NCBI GenBank assembly: GCA_002396645.1
Contig: DGYI01000027.1
Coordinates: 1 to 52,377 of the forward strand
Length of the DNA: 52,377 bases
Reading direction: 5' to 3'
DNA from: Firmicutes bacterium UBA5010
GTDB taxonomy: Bacteria > Bacillota > Clostridia > Tissierellales > Sedimentibacteraceae
Shown: positions 41,621-49,686 of the stretch, piece after piece
Layout: every line of letters starts with the position of its first letter
Numbering within the stretch: the first letter of the stretch is position 1
Translations under genes and position numbers: made by a program
Notes under the pieces: generated by a model
Told to the model about the DNA's origin: nothing
What the model saw: the letters and a program-made list of their open reading frames with translations, nothing else
The model's database searches: none

Positions 41621-41673
41621 TAATTATGATTTACATATGTGTATTGAAAGTGAGGAAGGTTGAAAAAATTTAT

Positions 41674-42138
41674 ATGAATAAAAAACAAATTATTGAAACT
41701 TCGACAGAAATTATCGGCAAAATAATAGCAGATACTGATTATGAGTTGATTGATGTTGAGTATGTCAAGGAAGGGCCGTTTATGTACCTCAGAGTATATC
41801 TTGACAAAGAGGGCGGAATAACTATAGATGACTGTTCTTCTGTGAGCAGAGAATTTAATAAAAAGCTTGATGAGCTTGATTTTATTGACGAGCAATATTA
41901 TTTAGAGGTTTCTTCTCCGGGTATAGACAGAGCTTTTAAAAAGGATTCGGATTATATAAAAAACATCAATAATGAAGTAGAAGTAAGGCTGTTTTCACAT
42001 GTAGAGGGAATGAAGCTGTTAAAAGGGATTCTTTTAGAAAAAAACGAAAATGATATATTAATTGAACTCGGCAACAAAAAAGTAAATATAGAGTTAAAGA
42101 ACATATCTAAAATAAATAAAGCTGTGGAACTATTTTAA
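41674..42138 (+). CDS. rimP: Ribosome maturation factor RimP
   Basis: RimP assists 30S assembly. The 154-residue product has the typical I-I-A-D-T-D-Y-E-L-I-D-V-E-Y-V-K-E-G and L-R-V-Y-L-D-K-E-G-G-I-T-I-D-D-C motifs, then V-S-S-P-G-I-D-R-A-F-K. The C-terminal SH3-like domain follows. ATG 41674 is chosen by homology of the N-terminus; AGGAAGG lies 14 nt upstream, a rather long spacing. nusA follows after 14 nt in the conserved order. Confidence 0.93.
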   Translation: MNKKQIIETSTEIIGKIIADTDYELIDVEYVKEGPFMYLRVYLDKEGGITIDDCSSVSREFNKKLDELDFIDEQYYLEVSSPGIDRAFKKDSDYIKNINNEVEVRLFSHVEGMKLLKGILLEKNENDILIELGNKKVNIELKNISKINKAVELF

Positions 42139-42152
42139 GTTGGAGGATTAAA

Positions 42153-43247
42153 ATGAGCAAAGATATTATAAGAGCATTGGGAGAGCTTGAAAGAGAAAAA
42201 GGTATATCTCCTGATGTAGTTATTGAAGCAATAAGAGCAGCCTTAGAGTCCGGATATAAAAAGAATTTCAGCAAGGCAAATAATTTTTCCATTGAAATTG
42301 ACGAAGTTTCCGGAGATTATAAGCTATATGCCGATAAAACAGTAGTAGAAAAAGTTGAGGATCCTCAACAAGAAATTTCTATTGAAGATGCAAGACAAAT
42401 CAGATTGAGCTATAATCTTGGAGATATTGTAAAGATTGAAATTCAGCCAAAAAAAGATTTTGGGAGAATAGCAGCTCAAACAGCAAGACAGGTAATACTT
42501 CAAAAGATTCGTGAAGCAGAAAGAGATTCCATATTCAATGAATTTGAAGGCAGAGAAAGTGATTTGATTGACGGTATAGTTCAAAGAGTAAGCAGGGGTA
42601 ATATTTATATTGATATGGGTAAAATTGAAGGTGTTATAACTCAGAACGAACAAATCCCCGGAGAAGAGTTTAATCAGGGAGACAGATTAAAGGCAATTAT
42701 TTTAGAAGTTAAAAACTCAAGTAAGGGAGCAAGCATACTCCTGTCAAGAACTCATCCGAATCTAATAAAGAGACTATTTGAACTGGAAGTTCCTGAAATT
42801 CACGACGGTGTTTTAGAAATACACAGCATATCTCGTGAAGCCGGCTCAAGAACTAAAATAGCTATTCACTCCAACGATCCGAATGTTGATCCTGTTGGTT
42901 CATGTGTAGGAAATAAGGGTATAAGAGTAAAGACAATAATTGATGAGATTCATGGCGAAAAAATAGATATTGTAGTTTATGACAAAAATCCCGAAGTTTT
43001 TATCGCTAACAGCTTAGGACCCGCTAAAATTATAAGTGTAAGTGCTGATGAAAAAGAAAAATCTGCTGTAACGGTAGTACCTGATAACCAATTATCACTA
43101 GCCATAGGCAAGGAAGGTCAAAATGCAAGATTAGCTGCAAAATTGACCGGATGGAAAATAGATATAATAAGTGAATCTCAATATCAAGAAAGACAAAGTA
43201 AAGGTGAGACTATATCTGAAAAAGTACAAGAAACAGAGGAGGAATAA
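42153..43247 (+). CDS. nusA: Transcription termination/antitermination protein NusA
   Basis: NusA binds RNA polymerase and nascent RNA to control pausing and termination. The 364-residue protein has the N-terminal polymerase-binding domain, an S1 domain (about 130-200), and two KH domains with G-S-C-V-G-N-K-G-I-R-V near 250 and A-I-G-K-E-G-Q-N-A-R-L-A near 320. It lacks the C-terminal acidic repeats of proteobacterial NusA, as usual for Firmicutes. TTGGAGG is upstream. Its stop overlaps the ylxR start by one base. Confidence 0.97.
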   Translation: MSKDIIRALGELEREKGISPDVVIEAIRAALESGYKKNFSKANNFSIEIDEVSGDYKLYADKTVVEKVEDPQQEISIEDARQIRLSYNLGDIVKIEIQPKKDFGRIAAQTARQVILQKIREAERDSIFNEFEGRESDLIDGIVQRVSRGNIYIDMGKIEGVITQNEQIPGEEFNQGDRLKAIILEVKNSSKGASILLSRTHPNLIKRLFELEVPEIHDGVLEIHSISREAGSRTKIAIHSNDPNVDPVGSCVGNKGIRVKTIIDEIHGEKIDIVVYDKNPEVFIANSLGPAKIISVSADEKEKSAVTVVPDNQLSLAIGKEGQNARLAAKLTGWKIDIISESQYQERQSKGETISEKVQETEEE

Positions 43248-43546
43248 TGAAGCAGCGTAAAATACCAATGAGAAAATGCATTGGCTGTCAAGAAAACTTT
43301 CCTAAAAAAAACTTGTGCAGAATTGTTAAAACAAAAATTCAGGGCGACAATCCTGACACTCAGGATATTGAAATTGTAAAATTTGACGCAACAGGCAAGC
43401 TAAACGGAAGAGGAGCTTATATCTGCAAAAACATGGATTGCTTTGACAAAGCTGTAAAATCAAAAAGACTATCCAGATCACTCGAGACAGAAATACCGAC
43501 TGAAGTTTATGAGCAAATTAAGTTGGAGATACTAAAAGATGAATAA
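43247..43546 (+). CDS. ylxR: YlxR-family RNA-binding protein (RnpM-like)
   Basis: The 99-residue protein has the YlxR signature R-K-C-I-G-C-Q near the start and G-R-G-A-Y-I-C in the second half. The family binds RNA and has been linked to RNase P modulation. It overlaps nusA by one base and the next gene by 8 nt, so the three are translationally coupled. Confidence 0.92.
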   Translation: MKQRKIPMRKCIGCQENFPKKNLCRIVKTKIQGDNPDTQDIEIVKFDATGKLNGRGAYICKNMDCFDKAVKSKRLSRSLETEIPTEVYEQIKLEILKDE

Positions 43547-43835
43547 GTTTTATGGTATGCTGGGTATAGCCAGAAAGGCCGGTAAACTTGTATTCGGTTA
43601 TGATATCACAGTTTCTTTAATGAAAAGTAATATTGTTGATATTCTTGTAATTGTAGCAAGTGATGCATCGGAAAAAACGAAAAAAAATATAGTATTTGAA
43701 TGTAATAAGTATAACCGTAGCTATATTGAATACGGTGAAAAGGTTGTTTACGGTAAGATATTAAATAAGAAGGAAGTCAGTGCATTGGCCGTGACGGATA
43801 AGAATATCATATCTTATTTAAAAAACAACACATAA
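43539..43835 (+). CDS. ylxQ: L7Ae-family ribosomal-like protein YlxQ
   Basis: The 98-residue protein shows the L7Ae/L30e/S12e fold pattern: F-Y-G-M-L-G-I-A-R-K-A-G-K-L-V-F-G at the start, and V-A-S-D-A-S-E-K-T-K-K-N in the middle. It is expected to bind kink-turn RNA. It sits in its conserved place between ylxR and infB, overlapping ylxR by 8 nt. Confidence 0.92.
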   Translation: MNKFYGMLGIARKAGKLVFGYDITVSLMKSNIVDILVIVASDASEKTKKNIVFECNKYNRSYIEYGEKVVYGKILNKKEVSALAVTDKNIISYLKNNT

Positions 43836-43851
43836 ATTTGGAGGTGACTGC

Positions 43852-46086
43852 ATGAGAATATACGAATTGGCAAAAGAATTAAAAATGAACAGCAAGGATT
43901 TAATTGATATAATCGAAAAAGAATTTAGCATTGAAGTAAAAACGCATATGAGCTCAATCACAGATTTAGAGACATTAAGAATCAGAAAAATTATTAATAC
44001 TCTGAATGGTGTAAAAGAAAATGAAACTGAAAAACCTAAAGTTAATCCTAAAAAAGAGAATAATCCACCTAAAAAACAGGATATTAAACATCATCCCAAA
44101 GTTGCAGTTGTAGATGATGATGAGGATGTAAACTTTGATTTAAAGGGAACTAAAATAAAGAAAGCTGATAAAATAATTCCCGCTGCTGCTACTAATAAAA
44201 AACCTGATATAAAACAAAAAAGCAATAACAATAATAACAATAATAAATTTTATAAAAAGGATAATAATAAAAAGAATATCCATGATAATGATAAACCTAA
44301 AGAAAAACAACCTGTTCAGCCTAAAATTAAAAATATAGAGATTGAAGACACTATCGTTGTCAGAGAATTGGCAGACAAAATGGGTGTTCCTGTAAATCAG
44401 GTAATATCCAAGTTAATAATGCTTGGCTTAATGGTAAATATGAATCAGGAAATTGATTTTGATACTGCAAGCCTGGTAGCGGCAGAATTTAACGCTGTTA
44501 TAAATAAAAAAGTAATAATTGACGAACTTCAGGTTATAGAAGAAAAATTAGACCAGGATATTGAAGATCCGAAAGAGAGCTTAGTTGAAAGACCACCTAT
44601 AGTTACTGTAATGGGACACGTTGACCACGGTAAAACATCACTTTTGGATGCTATAAGAAATACTATTGAAACTACCAAAGAAGCAGGCGGAATTACTCAG
44701 CATATAGGAGCTTCTATAGCTGAAATCAATGGAAAGAAAATAACGTTCCTGGACACTCCGGGACACGAAGCATTTACATCTATGCGTGCCAGAGGTGCAA
44801 GTATCACTGATATAGCAATACTTGTAGTAGCTGCTGATGATGGTGTTATGCCTCAAACTGTTGAAGCTATAAATCATGCCAAGGCAGCAAATGTTCCGCT
44901 TATAGTTGCAGTAAACAAAATAGATAAAAGCACTGCAAATATTGACAGAGTTAAGCAAGAGCTGGCTGAGCACAATGTTTTATCTGAGGATTGGGGCGGA
45001 GATACAATTTTTGTTCCGGTATCTGCAAAACAACAATTAGGTATTGAAGAGCTTCTTGAAATGATATTATTAGTTGCTGAAATTCAGGAACTTAAGGCTA
45101 ACCCTGACAGAAATTCAAGAGGAACTATAATTGAAGCTAAGCTTGATAAAGGAAGAGGTCCTGTTGCTACTGTACTGGTACAAAAAGGTACTTTGAAAAA
45201 GGGTGACACTGTATTGGTTGGTGCTGCTTACGGTAAAATCAGGGCTATGTTCAACAGCCAAGGAAAGAAAATAAATCAGGCAGGTCCTTCTATACCGGTA
45301 GAAATTTTAGGACTTTCCGAAACTCCGCTGGCCGGTGATATCTTAATCAGTATGGATTCAGATAAAGATGCTAAAATAATAGCTGAAAAGAGAAAACAGA
45401 AATTAAGAACAGACAATATGAATGCTACTTCTAAGGTTTCATTGGATGATTTATACAATAGAATCCAAATGGGAGAAGTAAAAGACTTAAATATTATACT
45501 TAAAGCAGATGTTCGAGGTTCTATTGAAGCAATAAAGCAATCATTTGAAAAATTGAGTATTAAAGAGGTTAAGGTTAATATAATCCACAGCGGTGTGGGC
45601 GGAATTAACGAAAGTGATATAAATCTTGCTTCCGCTTCTAATGCGATAGTTATAGGATTTAACGTAAGACCTTCTGTTCAGGCTACAGAGCTTGCAAGAA
45701 ATGAAAGCGTAGATATTCGTACCTATAATATTATATATAATGCTATCGAAGACTTAAAGAAAGCAATAACAGGTATGCTTGATCCTGAATATAAAGAAGT
45801 AGTTCAGGGAAGAGCAGAGGTAAGAGCTACATTTAAAGTTCCTAATATAGGAATAGTCGCAGGTGTTTATGTATTAAACGGTAAAATAACAAGAAAATCT
45901 AAAATCAGACTATTAAGAGACGATATTGTTATACATGAGGGTGACATCACTTCATTAAAGAGATTTAAAGATGATGCATCTGAATTGAACACAGGCTTTG
46001 AAGGTGGTGTTGGTATTGAAAAATACAACGATATCAAAGAGGGAGATATAATAGAAGCTTATATCATGGAAGAAATCAAAAGATAA
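43852..46086 (+). CDS. infB: Translation initiation factor IF-2
   Basis: IF-2 is the GTPase that places initiator tRNA on the ribosome. The 744-residue protein has an IF2_N module (1-50), a Lys/Asn-rich low-complexity linker (about 55-160) and a second IF2_N module (about 165-215). The G domain has G-H-V-D-H-G-K-T-S (about 255), D-T-P-G-H-E, N-K-I-D and S-A-K, and domains II-IV complete the protein. The linker is short, as in other Clostridia, with an N-N-N-N-N-K run from an AAT/AAC tract. GGAGG precedes the ATG. Confidence 0.97.
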   Translation: MRIYELAKELKMNSKDLIDIIEKEFSIEVKTHMSSITDLETLRIRKIINTLNGVKENETEKPKVNPKKENNPPKKQDIKHHPKVAVVDDDEDVNFDLKGTKIKKADKIIPAAATNKKPDIKQKSNNNNNNNKFYKKDNNKKNIHDNDKPKEKQPVQPKIKNIEIEDTIVVRELADKMGVPVNQVISKLIMLGLMVNMNQEIDFDTASLVAAEFNAVINKKVIIDELQVIEEKLDQDIEDPKESLVERPPIVTVMGHVDHGKTSLLDAIRNTIETTKEAGGITQHIGASIAEINGKKITFLDTPGHEAFTSMRARGASITDIAILVVAADDGVMPQTVEAINHAKAANVPLIVAVNKIDKSTANIDRVKQELAEHNVLSEDWGGDTIFVPVSAKQQLGIEELLEMILLVAEIQELKANPDRNSRGTIIEAKLDKGRGPVATVLVQKGTLKKGDTVLVGAAYGKIRAMFNSQGKKINQAGPSIPVEILGLSETPLAGDILISMDSDKDAKIIAEKRKQKLRTDNMNATSKVSLDDLYNRIQMGEVKDLNIILKADVRGSIEAIKQSFEKLSIKEVKVNIIHSGVGGINESDINLASASNAIVIGFNVRPSVQATELARNESVDIRTYNIIYNAIEDLKKAITGMLDPEYKEVVQGRAEVRATFKVPNIGIVAGVYVLNGKITRKSKIRLLRDDIVIHEGDITSLKRFKDDASELNTGFEGGVGIEKYNDIKEGDIIEAYIMEEIKR

Positions 46087-46105
46087 GAAAGAAGGCTGAT
46101 ATATT

Positions 46106-46501
46106 ATGTCTATTAAAAGAAACAACAGATTAACGGGTGAAATGAAAAAATTAATATCTGAAATCATAAAAAGAGATGTTAAGGACCCGAGAATTTCAGA
46201 AATGCTCAGTATAACAGACCTTAGCATTACTGAGGATTTAAAAACTGCCAAGGTTTATGTTTCAATCTACGGAGAAAGTGATGATCCGTCAATAGAAGCA
46301 CTAAACAGAGCAAAGGGCTTCATAAGAAAAGAACTTGGCAGAAAAATGAAAATAAGAACAGTTCCGGAGTTGTTTTTCGAGAAAGATTTTTCAATCGAAA
46401 ACGGTATTTATATAAACAAATTGATCAATCAAGTTATTAATCAGGAAGCCGGTGCAAACGATGAATCAAATGAAACAAATGAATCTGATGATGAAAAATA
46501 A
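46106..46501 (+). CDS. rbfA: Ribosome-binding factor A
   Basis: RbfA is a KH-like cold-shock factor for 30S maturation. The 131-residue protein has R-L-T-G-E-M-K-K-L-I-S-E-I-I, then D-P-R-I-S near residue 28 and the V-Y-V-S-I-Y-G strand. R-K-E-L-G-R-K-M-K-I-R-T-V-P-E-L follows, and the acidic Asn/Glu/Asp tail is lineage specific. The tail overlaps the start of the next gene. Confidence 0.95.
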   Translation: MSIKRNNRLTGEMKKLISEIIKRDVKDPRISEMLSITDLSITEDLKTAKVYVSIYGESDDPSIEALNRAKGFIRKELGRKMKIRTVPELFFEKDFSIENGIYINKLINQVINQEAGANDESNETNESDDEK

Positions 46502-47465
46502 TATAAAAGAATTTTTCAATGCAATTGATAATTCCGATAAAATTTGTATAATAGGTCATGTAGCTCCGGATGGAGATTGTATAGGGTCAGTTATGGCCCT
46601 ATACGAATTTTTAATTGGAGAATATAATAAAGAGCTTTTCATAGGCTTTGACGGTAAAATTCCGTATAACTTCCAAAGCTATGTTGATGAAAACCTGATA
46701 TTGACAGATTTTGAGGATAAAAAATTTGATTTATTAGTTGTTTTAGATTGCAGCGATGAAGGAAGACTGGGAAAATATAAATGTCTTATTTCAAATTCAA
46801 AAAAAGTAATTTGCATAGATCATCACAAAACAAATACCGAATTTGCCGATATAAACATAATTGATCCTGCAATAAGCTCAACAGGAGAATTGCTGTTTCA
46901 TATATTAAAATCCGAAAATAAACAAATCAATTTAAAAATCGCAGAATATATTTATATAGCAATAATAACAGACACAGGTAAATTCTCTTATTCATCTACA
47001 AGCAGTGTAACACATGAAGTTGCTTCAGAGCTTATACAAATTGGTGTTGATGTTGCCGAAATTGATAACAAAATATATAACTCAAAACCTATAAGTACTG
47101 TTAAAGCATATATAGATTGTATTTCAAACATCAATTTTTATTATGACAACAAACTTGGCATAGCCAAAATATCAGATGAAATAATTAATAAAAATAATGT
47201 TAATATGAATGATATCGAGGGTATAGTTGAATTTATAAGAGAAGTAAATGAAGTAGAAATATCCTGTGTTTTAAAAGAATATGATTCTGATCTTACAAAA
47301 ATAAGCTTGCGTTCAAAGAATGATATTGATGTGTCCGATATTTCTAAAAAGTTTGGAGGAGGAGGACATGCAAAGGCAGCAGGCTTCCAAATGAATAAAA
47401 ATATAAAAGATACTGAGATTACTTTAATAGAAGAACTGAAAGAATATCTGGGCGGAGGTCAATAA
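46488..47465 (+). CDS. nrnA: DHH/DHHA1 phosphoesterase, NrnA-type oligoribonuclease/pAp phosphatase
   Basis: NrnA-type enzymes degrade short RNA and dephosphorylate pAp. The protein of about 325 residues has the DHH motifs: I-G-H-V-A-P-D-G-D near 20, V-L-D-C-S-D, I-D-H-H-K-T-N near 115 and T-D-T-G-K-F-S-Y. The DHHA1 C-terminus carries G-G-G-G-H-A-K-A-A-G-F. The start is uncertain: ATG 46488, ATG 46491 or upstream in-frame GTG 46452 are possible, all inside rbfA, and no strong ribosome site is seen, so coupling is likely. It keeps its usual place between rbfA and truB. Confidence 0.9.
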   Translation: MMKNNIKEFFNAIDNSDKICIIGHVAPDGDCIGSVMALYEFLIGEYNKELFIGFDGKIPYNFQSYVDENLILTDFEDKKFDLLVVLDCSDEGRLGKYKCLISNSKKVICIDHHKTNTEFADINIIDPAISSTGELLFHILKSENKQINLKIAEYIYIAIITDTGKFSYSSTSSVTHEVASELIQIGVDVAEIDNKIYNSKPISTVKAYIDCISNINFYYDNKLGIAKISDEIINKNNVNMNDIEGIVEFIREVNEVEISCVLKEYDSDLTKISLRSKNDIDVSDISKKFGGGGHAKAAGFQMNKNIKDTEITLIEELKEYLGGGQ

Positions 47466-47508
47466 TGACAAATAAACCTCGAGCTCACATAACTGCATGG
47501 TAATAATG

Positions 47509-48381
47509 ATGAATGGTATATTGAATATATTAAAGCCAACAGGTATGAGCTCTCATGATGTTGTAAGCTTTGTAAGAAAAACTCTGGGAATAAAAAAGAT
47601 TGGACATGCCGGAACTCTCGACCCTAATGTGGCGGGTGTATTGCCTATATGTATCGGTAAAGCGACGAAATTCAGTGATATATTGATAAACGGCGATAAG
47701 GAATATATTTGTGAAATAAAGTTCGGGCAAAGTACCGATACTCAGGATATGTACGGCAATATAACTAAAGTATCAGAAAACTTTAATTTTGATAAAGAGG
47801 AAATAACTAAAGTCATAAATTCATTTAAAGGAATTATCTATCAGATACCTCCGGCTTATTCAGCCGTTAAATTTAACGGCAAAAAGCTGTATGAATATGC
47901 AAGACAGGATATAGTAATCGAAAAAGAAGCAAGACAAGCACATATTAAGAGCTTGAAAATACTTAGAATTAATGCGCCTAATGTACTTTTCAAAGTAAAA
48001 TGTTCAAAGGGAACATATATGAGAACATTATGCCATGATATAGGAAAAAAGATTGGTATACCTGCGCATATGGGTATCTTGATAAGAACTGAAGCTAAGG
48101 GCTTAAAAATTGAGAACTCTGTAACTTTGGAAAATCTGAATTATCTTGCTCAGATAAAAAGACTGGAAGAATGTGTTATTCCTGTGGATATTGTTGTTCC
48201 TATGAAAAAAGTTGTTGTAAATGAAAAATATTATGATAAACTTATAGTTGGCAATGAAGTATGCTGTAAAATAAAAGATGATTTTTCAGAAAATTTTTAT
48301 GTGTACTGCAAAGATATGCTTATCGGTATAGGACATATAGTAGATGAAAAGCATATAAAAATAAATAAAATGCTCATATAA
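47509..48381 (+). CDS. truB: tRNA pseudouridine-55 synthase TruB
   Basis: TruB makes pseudouridine 55 in the T-loop of tRNA. The protein of about 290 residues has N-G-I-L-N-I-L-K-P-T-G-M-S-S-H-D-V-V, then the catalytic G-H-A-G-T-L-D-P-N-V-A-G-V-L-P motif with the active Asp. I-P-P-A-Y-S-A-V-K and the C-S-K-G-T-Y-M-R-T-L segment follow, with a C-terminal PUA-like end. ATG 47509 is preferred by family N-terminus; in-frame ATGs at 47497 and 47506 are possible, and the ribosome site is weak. Confidence 0.95.
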   Translation: MNGILNILKPTGMSSHDVVSFVRKTLGIKKIGHAGTLDPNVAGVLPICIGKATKFSDILINGDKEYICEIKFGQSTDTQDMYGNITKVSENFNFDKEEITKVINSFKGIIYQIPPAYSAVKFNGKKLYEYARQDIVIEKEARQAHIKSLKILRINAPNVLFKVKCSKGTYMRTLCHDIGKKIGIPAHMGILIRTEAKGLKIENSVTLENLNYLAQIKRLEECVIPVDIVVPMKKVVVNEKYYDKLIVGNEVCCKIKDDFSENFYVYCKDMLIGIGHIVDEKHIKINKMLI

Positions 48382-48441
48382 TGGTGGTAAGGTTGAGAGA
48401 AATGATAAATAATTTTGTGTACTATGTGCACGGAGGCAGAA

Positions 48442-49188
48442 ATGACAAACTATAAAAATTCTTGCATAGCTATCGGTAATTTTGACGGAATACATAAGGG
48501 TCATGATGCTCTTATCAGTGAAATGATAGAAATAAGCAAATTTAATAATTTAAACAGCATAATTTTAACCTTCAAGTATTCTGATAAATCAATGAAAAAA
48601 AGCTCTGCTAATATAAAATATATCACAAGCTTTGAGAATAAAATTTCTATATTAAAATCATATAACCCGACCAGCGTATGTTATATAGATTTAAACAGTG
48701 ATATATCAAAATATTCACCCGAAATGTTTATCAAGGATATTCTGATTGATAAATATGATATGAAGCATGTTGTAGTAGGATATAATTTTAAATTCGGACA
48801 TTACGCTTTAGGAAATACGGATACATTAAAAAAATATTCATCAGTATATAACTATGATGTAAGTATTTTATCCAGGGTAAAAACAGATGATGACTTAGAT
48901 ATAAGCAGCACTATTATAAGAGGCTATATTAAAGAAGGTAAAATTAAAGAAGCTAATAAGCTTTTAACCAAAAATTACACAATATTCAACAATGAGGTTG
49001 AATTTATAGGTAATAATAGCTGTATAGTTTATGAAAACAGTGAAATAATAACTCCATGTGATGGGGAATATAAAGTGCTTATCGGCGGGGAAATATGCAC
49101 TGTAAAAATAAACACGGTAAATAATAATAAAATATTGGATTTTGATTGTAATATTAATCAGCAGAATATAATTTTTTTAAATAAATAA
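48442..49188 (+). CDS. ribF: RibF-like FAD synthetase lacking a recognisable riboflavin kinase domain
   Basis: Bacterial RibF is normally a two-domain riboflavin kinase/FMN adenylyltransferase of about 310 residues. This protein of about 248 residues has the N-terminal nucleotidyltransferase (I-A-I-G-N-F-D-G-I-H-K-G-H, V-V-V-G-Y-N-F-K-F-G, S-S-T-I-I-R-G). The C-terminal part is only about 70 residues and lacks the kinase signature G-x-P-T-A-N. A degraded C-D-G-E-Y-K-V strand is all that resembles it. ATG 48442 has CGGAGG 5 nt upstream. FMN would have to be made elsewhere or imported. It keeps the conserved truB-ribF-rpsO order. Confidence 0.85.
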   Translation: MTNYKNSCIAIGNFDGIHKGHDALISEMIEISKFNNLNSIILTFKYSDKSMKKSSANIKYITSFENKISILKSYNPTSVCYIDLNSDISKYSPEMFIKDILIDKYDMKHVVVGYNFKFGHYALGNTDTLKKYSSVYNYDVSILSRVKTDDDLDISSTIIRGYIKEGKIKEANKLLTKNYTIFNNEVEFIGNNSCIVYENSEIITPCDGEYKVLIGGEICTVKINTVNNNKILDFDCNINQQNIIFLNK

Positions 49189-49222
49189 TGATTTATTATA
49201 AACAATAAATTGTAAAATTATG

Positions 49223-49251
49223 TTTACAAGCACAAAATATTGTGTTAGAAT
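49223..49251 (+). promoter_or_regulatory. Promoter of rpsO-pnp
   Basis: -35 TTTACA (49223-49228), 17-nt spacer, -10 TAGAAT (49246-49251). A leader of about 80 nt follows before rpsO, in which S15 autoregulation is possible. Confidence 0.75.
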
Positions 49252-49341
49252 ATATTGAGTTTCCTTAATCTATGTTTTACGATAGCTCAACGTATGGCAT
49301 GGGTTACAGGTGAAATAATAAAATTTTGGAGGTTGACAAAA

Positions 49342-49620
49342 ATGTCAAGAGGAGCAATAACAAAAGAACAAAAACAAGCTATAATCGAAGAGTACAGATT
49401 AAATGATAAGGACACAGGATCTCCTGAAGTTCAAATAGCTATATTAACACACAGAATAAACAATCTGAACGAACACTTAAAAGCAAATAACAAGGATCAC
49501 CACTCAAGAAGAGGACTTTTAATGATGGTTGGTCAAAGAAGAGGTTTCTTAAACTACTTAAGAGATAATGATATCGAAAGATACAGAAATATACTTGCAA
49601 GACTCGGATTAAGAAAATAA
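49342..49620 (+). CDS. rpsO: 30S ribosomal protein S15
   Basis: S15 binds 16S rRNA helices 20-22 early in assembly. The product of 92 residues has the family core T-G-S-P-E-V-Q-I-A-I-L-T-x-R-I-N-N-L, then H-S-R-R-G-L-L-M-M-V-G-Q-R-R and L-L/Y-L. ATG 49342 is chosen because TTGGAGG lies just upstream; longer in-frame starts fall at the promoter. The terminator between rpsO and pnp makes pnp expression partly independent. Confidence 0.97.
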   Translation: MSRGAITKEQKQAIIEEYRLNDKDTGSPEVQIAILTHRINNLNEHLKANNKDHHSRRGLLMMVGQRRGFLNYLRDNDIERYRNILARLGLRK

Positions 49621-49626
49621 GACTTT

Positions 49627-49658
49627 AAGAGCGGGGATACAATTCCCGCTTTATTTTT
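49627..49658 (+). terminator. Terminator between rpsO and pnp
   Basis: AGCGGG (49630-49635) pairs with CCCGCT (49645-49650), extended by TAA/TTA, followed by ATTTTTAT. Confidence 0.8.
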
Positions 49659-49686
49659 ATACTCTATGATAAAATAGGAGGAGTAA

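Noticed and set aside
43852..46086. Asn/Lys codon tract in infB as a mobile or phase-variable repeat
   Set aside because: It is a low-complexity linker usual for IF-2 of AT-rich Firmicutes, with mixed AAT/AAC codons, so slippage-based variation is unlikely.
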